Positions 8,451 through 15,165 of a stretch of 64,000 nt of DNA are shown one piece after another. Within the stretch, counting starts at the first letter, position 1, and each line of letters begins with the position of its first letter. This DNA comes from Cytophagales bacterium (GTDB taxonomy: Bacteria > Pseudomonadota > Gammaproteobacteria > Burkholderiales > Burkholderiaceae_C). The stretch covers positions 58,961-122,960 of the forward strand of contig JASGCK010000008.1 in the NCBI GenBank assembly GCA_030054145.1. Reading direction: 5' to 3'. The notes beneath the pieces are model-generated. The model was not told the origin of the DNA. It was given only the letters and a program-made list of their open reading frames with translations, and searched no databases. Made by a program: the position numbers and the translations under genes.

Positions 8451-9053
8451 GCGCCATTTGCGCCACGCCCGCCAGCCCAGCAGCACGGCCAAAATCGCCG
8501 CATAAACAAACACTTCGGCAAAATTATTTTTACCCGCACGCATCCAAAAAAAGTGCAAGATACCCAGCCCCGCAATCACGTAAACCAGTTTGTGCAACGT
8601 TTGCCAGCGCTTTGCCCCCAGCCACTTAATCGCTTTGTTAAACGAGGTGAATGCCAGCGGCGCAAGCAGCGCGAATCCCGCAAAGCCCACCAAAATGAAC
8701 GGGCGCTTGGCAATATCTTTGGCGATCTCGGGGATGTCGAACTCTTTGTCGAACAGCGAATAGCTCAGTAAATGCAGCACGACGTAAAAGAAAACATAAA
8801 GCCCTAGCATCCTGCGAAGCCTTGCCAGTTGGGGCGTAGCAGTCATCACACGCAGCGGCGTAATGGCCAGCGTGATGCATAAAAAGCGCAGTGTCCAGTC
8901 GCCCGTTGCGCGGATGATGTATTCGGCGGGGTTGGCACCCAAACGCCCTTGGTCAAACACGGCGGCGTAGGCTAAATTTAAAAAGGGCAGCAAACACAGC
9001 ACAAACAAAATTGGCTTTGCGTAAGGCTTGGCAAGGTAAGGGCGTAAGTTCAT
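8445..9053 (-). CDS. msrQ: Heme-binding membrane subunit MsrQ (YedZ)
   Basis: This 202-residue protein has about six membrane spans and belongs to the ferric-reductase-like transmembrane family. MsrQ carries electrons from the respiratory chain to the periplasmic methionine sulfoxide reductase MsrP. Conserved features seen are TGDWTLRFLCITLAITPLR, RRMLGLYVFFYVVLHLLSY with candidate heme His, and WQTLHKLVYVIAGLGILHFFW with two more His. msrP is not adjacent. The gene ends inside the inverted repeat at 8420-8450. Confidence 0.9.
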   Translation of the reverse strand: MNLRPYLAKPYAKPILFVLCLLPFLNLAYAAVFDQGRLGANPAEYIIRATGDWTLRFLCITLAITPLRVMTATPQLARLRRMLGLYVFFYVVLHLLSYSLFDKEFDIPEIAKDIAKRPFILVGFAGFALLAPLAFTSFNKAIKWLGAKRWQTLHKLVYVIAGLGILHFFWMRAGKNNFAEVFVYAAILAVLLGWRAWRKWRG

Positions 9054-9128
9054 AACAGGCAGTGAAATTAAAATGAATGGTTATCCGTCGCTTTATTGCT
9101 TTGTCGTTTTCATTTACCTATCTTACTC

Positions 9129-10340
9129 ATGAAATTCATTCGCTTCTCCGATTTGTGCGCTAGTGGCGCTGCCCGTGGCAAACGCGTCTTCATCCGCGCC
9201 GACTTAAATGTACCGCAGGACGATACGGGCAACATCACCGAGGACACGCGCATCCGCGCATCCGTGCCGTGCATCCAAATGGCGCTAGCCGCTGGCGCAG
9301 CCGTGATGGTGACATCGCATTTAGGCAGACCAACCGAAGGCGCATTCAAGCCCGAAGACTCGCTCGCGCCAGTGGCTAAAAGGCTTGCCGAGCTGCTGGG
9401 GGTTGACGTACCGCTAGTCGCTAATTGGACAAGCGGCGTTCAAGTGGCGGCGGGCAAAGTCGTGATGTTAGAGAACTGCCGCGTGAACATGGGCGAAAAA
9501 AAATGCGACGAAGCGCTCTCAAAACAAATGGCAAGCCTGTGCGACATCTTTGTTCACGACGCATTTGGCACCGCGCACCGCGCCGAAGCGAGCACTTACG
9601 GCATTGCCAAATATGCCCCTATTGCCTGCGCAGGTCCGCTTCTTGCCGCCGAAATGGACGCGATTAGCAAAGCGCTCGCCAATCCCAAACGCCCGCTCAT
9701 CGCCATCGTGGCAGGCAGCAAAGTCAGCACCAAACTCACCATCCTAGAGGCCTTATCCAGCAAGGTGGACGGCTTGATTGTGGGCGGCGGCATTGCCAAC
9801 ACCTTCATGCTGGCAGCGGGACTCACCATTGGTAAATCGCTAGCCGAGCCCGACTTGGTGGACGCGGCCAAAGCGGTGATTGCGTCCATGAAAGCGCGCG
9901 GCGAGAAATTAGGCGACGCGAGCATCGCCGTACCGATTCCAACGGATGTGGTGTGCGCCAAAACGTTTAGCGCGGATGCAGTCGCAACCGTTAAGCTGGC
10001 AACCGAAGTAGCAGACGACGACCTTATCCTAGACATTGGCCCGCAGACCGCGTCCTTATTGGCTTCCCAGCTCATGCAGGCTGGAACCATTGTCTGGAAT
10101 GGCCCCGTGGGCGTGTTCGAATTCCCCGCATTTGAAAACGGCACCAAAACCATAGCCGAAGCGATTGCCAAGTCAAGTGCGTTCTCCATCGCAGGCGGCG
10201 GCGACACGCTGGCAGCCATTGCCAAGTACGGCATTGAGAAAGATGTGAGCTACATCAGCACAGGCGGCGGCGCTTTCCTTGAGGTGCTAGAAGGCAAAAC
10301 CTTACCCGCATTTGAAGTACTCGCAAGCCGAGCAGCATAA
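9129..10340 (+). CDS. pgk: Phosphoglycerate kinase
   Basis: Pgk (403 residues) transfers phosphate between 1,3-bisphosphoglycerate and ADP in glycolysis and gluconeogenesis. The N-terminal substrate domain shows [10 protein letters not shown] and SHLGRPTEG. The C-terminal nucleotide domain shows [26 protein letters not shown] and the GGGDTLAAI hinge loop. The start MKFIRFSDL at 9129 fits the family; an in-frame ATG at 9096 would add 11 unlikely residues. A strong terminator follows at 10341-10376. Confidence 0.98.
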   Translation: MKFIRFSDLCASGAARGKRVFIRADLNVPQDDTGNITEDTRIRASVPCIQMALAAGAAVMVTSHLGRPTEGAFKPEDSLAPVAKRLAELLGVDVPLVANWTSGVQVAAGKVVMLENCRVNMGEKKCDEALSKQMASLCDIFVHDAFGTAHRAEASTYGIAKYAPIACAGPLLAAEMDAISKALANPKRPLIAIVAGSKVSTKLTILEALSSKVDGLIVGGGIANTFMLAAGLTIGKSLAEPDLVDAAKAVIASMKARGEKLGDASIAVPIPTDVVCAKTFSADAVATVKLATEVADDDLILDIGPQTASLLASQLMQAGTIVWNGPVGVFEFPAFENGTKTIAEAIAKSSAFSIAGGGDTLAAIAKYGIEKDVSYISTGGGAFLEVLEGKTLPAFEVLASRAA

Positions 10341-10376
10341 AAAAACCGCACCAAGATTGCTCTTGGCGCGGTTTTT
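10341..10376. terminator. Intrinsic terminator, probably bidirectional
   Basis: AAAAACCGC, then CCAAGA, a TTGC loop, TCTTGG, and GCGGTTTTT form a 15-bp stem with one mismatch and T-runs on both strands. It starts directly after the pgk stop and faces the convergent porin gene ending at 10424, so it can serve both. Confidence 0.9.
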
Positions 10377-10423
10377 GTGCATTTAACTATCCAACCAATT
10401 GCGGGCACAAGTCCCGCAGTGGA

Positions 10424-11548
10424 TTAGAAGCTTGTTTGTAAGCCAGCAGAGATCAAGCGTGGTGCAGCAGCAGCTGCTCCAGCCACTACGTTGCCTGCGG
10501 CAACAGTACCGCTAGCGGCGGCACCTGTATTGGCGGCGCCATTTCTAGCGTAATCAACAAAGACCAAGGTTTTTTTGCTCAAGCTGTATGTCACGCCAAC
10601 GTTCATCATGGAGACGTTCGTGCCTAAAGTGTCATAGCTGTGTGAACCGAATTTAATAAACGGTGTTGCAGCGCCCATTGGCACAAAGGCAGCTAAACCA
10701 GCTGATCTGCCAGAATTGAAAATGATGCCAGTACCAGAAGCTTTTTCTGATTGCAAAGCACCGCCCAAAATGAACGAACCAAAGTTGTAGTTAACACCCA
10801 ATGTGGTGAGTGAGCCGGTTGCATTGCTACCTGCCTCAGCAGCAGCACGTTGATAAGCAAAAGTTGACCTCAGCGCGCCAGCGTTGTAGCTAACATCCAC
10901 ACCTTGCGAACCACCGCCAGCGCCGTTACCCGACGTGCTCGGGCCATAGGCAGAAGTAATGTTGGCATTCAACGTGCCGTTTAGCATAGCTGGCAGGCTG
11001 TAACGAATAGCGCGGGTATAACGCGTTACATCGCCCGAGGTAGACGATGCTAGACCAGCAGCAACACCACCGCGTGTTGGATTAGCGGCAAACCATGTCG
11101 AGCCTTGCGTACCTGGAGCAGCCATACCGCTAAACAAGAAGCCGCCGCCGGAGAAGCCGTAGAACGCGCCGCCTTGTTGAATATCGGGTACGACCACAGC
11201 AGAAATCGTGTTAGTGCCCATACGGCCCAAACGAACTTCACCCCAGCTGCCAGACAAACCAGCCCAAGCGCCACGGTTAAACAAGGCAGTAGCGCTGGTT
11301 GCACCGTCAGTCACGCTTGGTTGCATTTCCAACCAAAAGCTAGCTTTGTTGCCGCCGCCCATATCTTCCACGCCGACGAAACGCAAGCGCGACGCTGTGT
11401 TGCTGCCAACAGTAACAGTTGACGCGCCTGTAGACGCAACTTGACGAGTCACGTCAGCATCAATCATGCCGCTGATAGTGAGTGTTGATTGTGCAAAAGC
11501 GCCAGATACAATCATCGATGCCGCAAGGGCAACAAGGGTTTTTTTCAT
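10424..11548 (-). CDS. Gram-negative general porin (Porin_4 type)
   Basis: This is a trimeric outer-membrane beta-barrel of about 374 residues. The signal peptide MKKTLVALAASMIVSGAFA is cut before QSTLTISG. The mature part shows alternating amphipathic strands, GSWGEVRLGRM and RFVGVEDMGGG typical of betaproteobacterial porins, and a C-terminal Phe (AGLQTSF) required for assembly by the Bam complex. The start at 11548 has a GGAG ribosome site; an upstream in-frame ATG at 11584 would spoil the signal peptide. Low-complexity Ala/Gly near the C-terminus lies in a loop. Substrate selectivity is unknown. Confidence 0.93.
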   Translation of the reverse strand: MKKTLVALAASMIVSGAFAQSTLTISGMIDADVTRQVASTGASTVTVGSNTASRLRFVGVEDMGGGNKASFWLEMQPSVTDGATSATALFNRGAWAGLSGSWGEVRLGRMGTNTISAVVVPDIQQGGAFYGFSGGGFLFSGMAAPGTQGSTWFAANPTRGGVAAGLASSTSGDVTRYTRAIRYSLPAMLNGTLNANITSAYGPSTSGNGAGGGSQGVDVSYNAGALRSTFAYQRAAAEAGSNATGSLTTLGVNYNFGSFILGGALQSEKASGTGIIFNSGRSAGLAAFVPMGAATPFIKFGSHSYDTLGTNVSMMNVGVTYSLSKKTLVFVDYARNGAANTGAAASGTVAAGNVVAGAAAAAPRLISAGLQTSF

Positions 11549-12173
11549 GAGAAATGTACTCCAATATAAAAAAAGAAACGTCAAATCATCAATAGGTTTG
11601 ACATCAAAAGGACTCCCAAGAACTGGAAGCTAGGTGTATTAGACGGGAGAGTAGTTAGTTTTGCAAAGCGATTTACGCCAATTTTGCCAAATGAAACGCT
11701 TTTTTGTGGCGCGGGTGCAACAAAGGTGTGGGGGTAGGGGCGATAAGGCTGTCGTCATAGCGGCGCTCCTTTACCTTGAATCATGAGTGAATTTACGCCC
11801 CATCTCTTCTCGCTTTGAATCCAACATATGGTGGGCCGTGTAGGACTTGAACCTACGACCAAGGGATTATGAGTCGGGGGCTAGGGTTTACGCCGCTGCC
11901 GCAAGTGGGCGGCTATACAAACGCATTCCGAGTGCGCGTGTGCTGGCGCTTATCTCGCGGTGATTGGCTCATTCGCCCGCCTTGCTCCTCGCGCCCTGAT
12001 AGGCGGTTTTTGTCTCCGTCACGTTTATGACACATTTTGAGGGATGACTAAGTGGCGCTTCACAAGGGAAAATGGCGAAAACGTACAGCGCAACAATCCA
12101 GAAGACTTCGGTTTACCAAAACACGGTATTTCAGCTTCGTGAGACTAAACCGTTATCAAAACCAAGTACGACT
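11549..12173. other. Intergenic region with duplicated antitoxin start and tRNA 3' half
   Basis: No convincing gene is seen. 11549-11737 is the leader side of the porin. 11738-11790 on the minus strand closely repeats the first eight codons (MTTALSPL) and leader of the antitoxin at 12369-12560 and then loses similarity, so it is a fragment from a duplication. 11829-11875 is a tRNA-Ile2 3' half. The rest, to 12173, shows nothing recognisable. Confidence 0.7.
11829..11875 (-). repeat. tRNA-Ile2 3'-half copy A (att-like site)
   Basis: On the minus strand this reads from the anticodon loop CTCATAA (11867-11873) through the T-arm GTAGGTTCAAGTCCTAC to the CCA end at 11829. It has no 5' half. Compared with copy C it has TCCCT in place of TCCTT in the anticodon stem. 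It marks the outer left edge of the island. Such 3' halves are the usual scar of tyrosine integrases using a tRNA as attB. Confidence 0.8.
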
Positions 12174-12368
12174 TTAGCTATGGGAACTGACGCTCGCTGC
12201 TGTTGTGACCCGATAGAAAACAATGTAGTTGGGGTGGACAACTATTTCGCGCAAGCCTTCAATTTTTTGGCTCGACTTGTACAAATAAGGATGCTCGGAT
12301 GTATGCTCCAGCGCCGATTCAATTAGCTCAAAATTTCCGCTAAATCCTCCTTCGCTGTACGCCTCCAT
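12174..12368 (-). pseudogene. Truncated RelE/ParE-like toxin
   Basis: The 64-residue frame starts directly after the antitoxin stop. Residues 36-54 (IEGLREIVVHPNYIVFYRV) match the central strands of RelE/ParE toxins. Full-length relatives are about 90-100 residues. Here the N-terminal helical hairpin is missing, and the last strand after FYRV is replaced by an unrelated short tail. It is probably inactive; a short active variant cannot be excluded. Confidence 0.55.
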
Positions 12369-12560
12369 TCAATTGGCAGCATACAAAGGTTTAGATGATT
12401 GAAGCAAAGCACGCATTTCAAATAACACTTGGTCATGCGATACGTTGGGGTGTGTATCGGCTAGGCTTTTTTGCACCTTCCCTTTTAGCCAAGTCAAATA
12501 GCTCTCTTCCTGCTCGGCAGTTTCAAACTCTGACACTAGGGGCGATAAGGCTGTCGTCAT
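12369..12560 (-). CDS. ParD/RelB-like antitoxin of a type II TA pair
   Basis: This 63-residue protein has TWLKGKVQKSLADTHPNVSHDQVLFEMRALLQS, the C-terminal pattern of ribbon-helix-helix antitoxins found upstream of RelE/ParE toxins. It is complete, while the toxin next to it looks truncated. Its first eight codons plus leader are duplicated at 11738-11790. Confidence 0.65.
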   Translation of the reverse strand: MTTALSPLVSEFETAEQEESYLTWLKGKVQKSLADTHPNVSHDQVLFEMRALLQSSKPLYAAN

Positions 12561-12661
12561 AGAGGTGTTCCTTTGCTTTGCTTTGAATCATGAGTGAGAC
12601 CAGCGAGAATTATTTTATAGCCGTCATTAAACGTCTATGCGGTTGGAAGTTTGTTGGAAGC

Positions 12662-13072
12662 TTATTTCCGCCAGTTTTCAATTAGTAAATCAGGTACGCG
12701 CTGAAACTCGCCAGTGTTATCTGTGACCAAGATGTAACCATGTGTCCTTGCGATGCCTGCAATCATTGAATCGCGTTCACCGATCGTTTTACCGACATTG
12801 GCCAACGCAGCATGAAGCTGTCCACCGAGTGCCGCCGCCGCAGTGGTCATTGGAATCACACGGGATTTTTCAAGCAGCACAAGCGCCGCAGTAGATGACT
12901 TTGTGGGCACTTTAGCTTTTTCGGCCATGCGAAAAATTTCCCACACTGTGATGACAGATACCGCGAGAGTATTGCCAGTCATTTGAAGCAGTCTGCGCTC
13001 GATTAACTCGTAACCTTTGGACTTATTAACTAGGTGCAGGAGCACAGTCGTGTCGAGCAAATAACGAATCAT
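12662..13072 (-). CDS. vapC: VapC-family PIN-domain ribonuclease toxin
   Basis: This 136-residue PIN protein has the acidic active-site set: Asp in LLDTTVLLHLV (about residue 7), Glu in ITVWEIFRMAEK, Asp in GERDSMIAGIA and Asp in LVTDNTGEF. VapC toxins cleave tRNA or rRNA. It overlaps the small upstream antitoxin gene by 4 bp (13069-13072), showing translational coupling. All catalytic positions are present, so it is probably active. It is part of the tRNA-Ile2 island cassette bounded by 3' halves A and B. Confidence 0.88.
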   Translation of the reverse strand: MIRYLLDTTVLLHLVNKSKGYELIERRLLQMTGNTLAVSVITVWEIFRMAEKAKVPTKSSTAALVLLEKSRVIPMTTAAAALGGQLHAALANVGKTIGERDSMIAGIARTHGYILVTDNTGEFQRVPDLLIENWRK

Positions 13073-13233
13073 TTTTGCGCGGCAAGCGCTTCGCGAAAGG
13101 CTTCAATTTTTACGAGCAAATCTACCCCCCACTTTGTCGGCTTAAGCGGACGGGAGCTATCAATAGCGCCATGCTTAGCTTGTGCGCGTGGCTTAAGATT
13201 ATGCAAAGAAGTTGGTTTTTTTGTAACTGGCAT
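13069..13233 (-). CDS. Small VapB-like antitoxin
   Basis: The start at 13233 (MPVTKKPTSLHNLKPRAQAK) has a good AGGGG ribosome site and gives a 54-residue product ending FREALAAQK. The longer open frame to 13467 runs through tRNA 3' half B and is not used. The protein is basic in its first half and has a helix near the end. No named family is recognised. The role is inferred from the ATGA overlap with vapC. Confidence 0.6.
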   Translation of the reverse strand: MPVTKKPTSLHNLKPRAQAKHGAIDSSRPLKPTKWGVDLLVKIEAFREALAAQK

Positions 13234-13391
13234 AGCTGTACCCCTATCGTTAAGAGATTTTACGCATTCAAATTTCCGTATCGGCTTCGCTTGTTTTTTA
13301 AAGTTCCGCGCTCTCGCTCTAAAACTAGGGCTAACAACACCATTAACGATCTCGTCAAGACTAGCGACTTTTTGAGACTTGCCCTGAAATA

Positions 13392-13446
13392 TGGTGAGCC
13401 GTGTAGGACTTGAACCTACGACCAAAGGATTATGAGTCCCTTTGAT
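13392..13446 (-). repeat. tRNA-Ile2 3'-half copy B (att-like site)
   Basis: On the minus strand this is CTCATAA (13440-13446), TCCTTTGGTC, the T-arm and an acceptor end reading GGCTCACCA, where copy C has GGCCCACCA. The flank outside the loop reads CAAAGGGA, so CAAAGG-CTCATAA-CCTTTG forms an imperfect dyad around the 7-nt core, as expected of integrase core sites. It separates the vapBC cassette from the GNAT cassette. Confidence 0.82.
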
Positions 13447-13526
13447 AACCCTACTATAAGTCTGCATTATCCAGCGCTCATAGCAGAAACGCAGTCCTAC
13501 AGCAGCAATAACAAGGCATTGAGTCG

Positions 13527-14069
13527 CTATGCCGTTGACACTTTGTTGACAGTATTTAAGAGGCGGTGCAGGTCGATGACCATTGTCACAATACCGCTAT
13601 CGTCTGCGACAACACCAGTCTTCTTAAAGCCTTTGCGCTCATAGAACGAAATTGAAGTTGGTTTAGCGTCCACCACCAAGAAGCGACATCCAGAATATGG
13701 CATCACCCGCTCAAGGGCGACACCAATAACAAAATCAACCAATTGGTTACCAATACCCTGCCCTTGCAAGCTAGTGTCCACTGCCAAACGTGCCAATTTA
13801 AGTGCCGGAAAGTCTTTGTATCTAAAGCCGTCGACACGCTCAGTTGGCTCTAAATATGAGACCGAAACTTGACCGCAAACAATGGTGACATATGCGCGAA
13901 CGCGAGCCGTATCTTTTTCGGCATACACGAAAGTACGAGCCAAGTTTGCAGCGTGCAATGGTTTAGCTTCTTTACGTAAAAAGATTTTTAATGCAGTAAG
14001 CGAGGCATCACCCAAACTGAGTGAGTTGCAGCCATCTGCCGCACCAATTTCACGAAACTCGAAATTCAC
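13527..14069 (-). CDS. GNAT acetyltransferase, probable TacT-type toxin
   Basis: This 180-residue N-acetyltransferase has the acetyl-CoA loop in LARLAVDTSLQGQGIGNQLVDFV (about residues 91-113) and the late motif FLVVDAKPTSISFYERKGFKK. This arrangement is typical of GNAT toxins of type II systems (TacT/AtaT), which acetylate aminoacyl-tRNA and stop translation. It overlaps an upstream small gene by 4 bp, fitting a toxin-antitoxin operon, although that partner is not the common DUF1778 antitoxin. It lies between tRNA 3' halves B and C. Confidence 0.78.
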   Translation of the reverse strand: MNFEFREIGAADGCNSLSLGDASLTALKIFLRKEAKPLHAANLARTFVYAEKDTARVRAYVTIVCGQVSVSYLEPTERVDGFRYKDFPALKLARLAVDTSLQGQGIGNQLVDFVIGVALERVMPYSGCRFLVVDAKPTSISFYERKGFKKTGVVADDSGIVTMVIDLHRLLNTVNKVSTA

Positions 14070-14275
14070 GCAACTTGCAGAGCCGACCGTTTTTGAACGT
14101 TCAACTTTAAATTAACAAAGCCTTTTTTGTCAAATTCATGCAACAGGCGAACGCCATTTTGAGCCGCTGACTTTGCAGCTTGACTAACACGACCGTGCTT
14201 CATGAAGCGATCAAATGCTTTCGCATCATCACCTGTAAAGGTTGTAGAGCCAAGGAAGGTGCTATAAATTGCCAT
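14066..14275 (-). CDS. Putative antitoxin partner of the GNAT toxin
   Basis: This 69-residue protein (MAIYSTFLGSTTFTGDDAKAFDRF at the start, split here for reading: MAIYSTFLGS, TTFTGDDAKAFDRF) contains HGRVSQAAKSAAQNGVRLLHEF, a helical segment, and ends in a basic tail. The family is not recognised. Its place directly upstream of the GNAT gene with a 4-bp ATGA overlap is the reason for the call. Confidence 0.55.
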   Translation of the reverse strand: MAIYSTFLGSTTFTGDDAKAFDRFMKHGRVSQAAKSAAQNGVRLLHEFDKKGFVNLKLNVQKRSALQVA

Positions 14276-14373
14276 TAGGAAAGTTTATCACACCACTTAG
14301 GCTATCGCCGACACTTGGTTGACAAAACGAAGTTTTGAAGAATCTGCAATCTCTCGCAAACCCGCATGGATAG

Positions 14374-14418
14374 TGGTGGGCCGTGTAGGACTTGAACCTA
14401 CGACCAAAGGATTATGAG
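14374..14418 (-). repeat. tRNA-Ile2 3'-half copy C, true partner of the displaced 5' half
   Basis: Minus strand: anticodon loop CTCATAA (14412-14418), TCCTT stem, TGGTC variable part, T-arm, then ACGGCCC and ACCA. It pairs perfectly in the acceptor (GGGCCGT/ACGGCCC) and acceptably in the anticodon stem (GAGGA/TCCTT) with the 5' half at 18742-18780. The two halves are separated by about 4.3 kb and share exactly the 7-nt loop. Confidence 0.85.
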
Positions 14419-14681
14419 GCCTTTGGCGAAAAACTAGACCCATCTCGTAAGTCCATGATATCAAATGGGTTCTTCAAAAATCCGCACCACCAAATTTCTT
14501 CAGTTTTCAATTAGGCTGCGTATAGGCTACACAAACTCCCCACTGGAACGCGCTCCAATCGGCCTATGGTCAAAGCTCCACACCTCTGACGGGTGCAAAA
14601 AAGCAGGCAGAAAATTGAGGGGTACTGGGTGAGCAAATAAAAGAGCGCTCGCAGTGGCTCGTCCAACGCCTCATCACCAAG

Positions 14682-14712
14682 TTGACATCCCAACGTTGGG
14701 GCCATAGTAGAA
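14682..14712 (+). promoter_or_regulatory. Likely promoter of the intron-containing tRNA
   Basis: TTGACA at 14682-14687 and TAGAAT at 14707-14712 with a 19-bp spacer, ending 9 bp before the tRNA 5' end. The spacer is longer than the optimal 17 bp. Confidence 0.5.
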
Positions 14713-14721
14713 TCTAAGATT

Positions 14722-15043
14722 AGGGCCCCTAGCTCATGCTTGGTTAGAGCAGTGGACTCATCAAAACGGTGACCTTCATCAGAAATGGTGATTGAAGAAT
14801 CGGGTTAATTCAGGGAAACCTACAGCGAAAGCCAAGGCAATCCTGAGCCAAGCCCACTCTACAGAGTGGGAAGGTGCAGAGACTAGCGGAGGGGTACAGC
14901 CCCCTTAATGACCGCCAAGAACGCCCGACACCTGAACAAGCTCTCACAAGAGCGTTGAAGGTGGTGAGATAGTCCAGCGAGTGGGGAAACTCACACAAAG
15001 CTGAATCCATTGGTGCCGTGTTCGACTCACGGGGGGCCCACCA
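14722..15043 (+). tRNA. tRNA-Ile2 (CAU anticodon) interrupted by a group I intron
   Basis: The exons are 14722-14760 and 15004-15043. Joined, they form a full cloverleaf. The acceptor stem is GGGCCCC/GGGGCCC and the D stem GCTC/GAGC. The anticodon stem is GTGGA/TCCAT with loop CTCATAA, the T-arm is CCGTG-TTCGACT-CACGG, and the 3' end ACCA is encoded. The anticodon is CAU. The acceptor and body resemble tRNA-Ile2, whose C34 is changed to lysidine by TilS to read AUA, rather than elongator or initiator Met tRNA. The 243-nt intron sits between positions 36 and 37, the place used by the known Azoarcus tRNA-Ile(CAU) intron. Confidence 0.92.
14761..15003 (+). ncRNA. Self-splicing group I intron (Azoarcus-like) in tRNA-Ile2
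   Basis: The conserved core elements are in order: internal guide GTGA at 14768-14771 pairing with exon TCAT (with the U.G wobble at the splice site), P at 14806-14820 (AATTCAGGGAAACCT), Q at 14839-14852 (AATCCTGAGCCAAG), a P6-like hairpin at 14853-14870, R at 14874-14885 (GTGCAGAGACTA), a GGGG/CCCC hairpin around 14891-14904, S at 14966-14975 (GAGATAGTCC) and the terminal G at 15003. P7 pairs GACTA (14881-14885) with TAGTC (14970-14974). It has no ORF. The arrangement and wording closely follow the Azoarcus tRNA-Ile intron (a compact IC3-type intron). Confidence 0.92.
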
Positions 15044-15165
15044 AAATTGTGAAATTCGTAGCCTATCTGAGAGCGTGGAGCAGTTGGCTATCTCAACTTG
15101 ACTCCAAGTTGAAATCAAACGCCTATGCTGACAATTGAGGCATGCATCTCTGCGACGCAGCCAAC

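Larger units (their letters stand above)
14276..14721. other. Non-coding island segment with integration-site features
   Basis: No gene is seen. 14310-14325 repeats GACACTTGGTTGACA, close to the motif at 13537-13552. 14374-14418 is tRNA 3' half C. 14512-14531 holds two TAGGCT(G/A)C units repeated near the other end of the element at 18640-18660. 14682-14712 is a promoter for the tRNA that follows. Confidence 0.6.

Noticed and set aside
13234..13467. Longer N-terminus of the VapB-like antitoxin
   Set aside because: The extra codons run through the tRNA 3' half, and a good ribosome site precedes the ATG at 13233.
11829..14418. The three 3'-half sequences as functional tRNA genes
   Set aside because: None has a D-arm or acceptor 5' strand next to it; only the anticodon-loop-to-CCA part is present.
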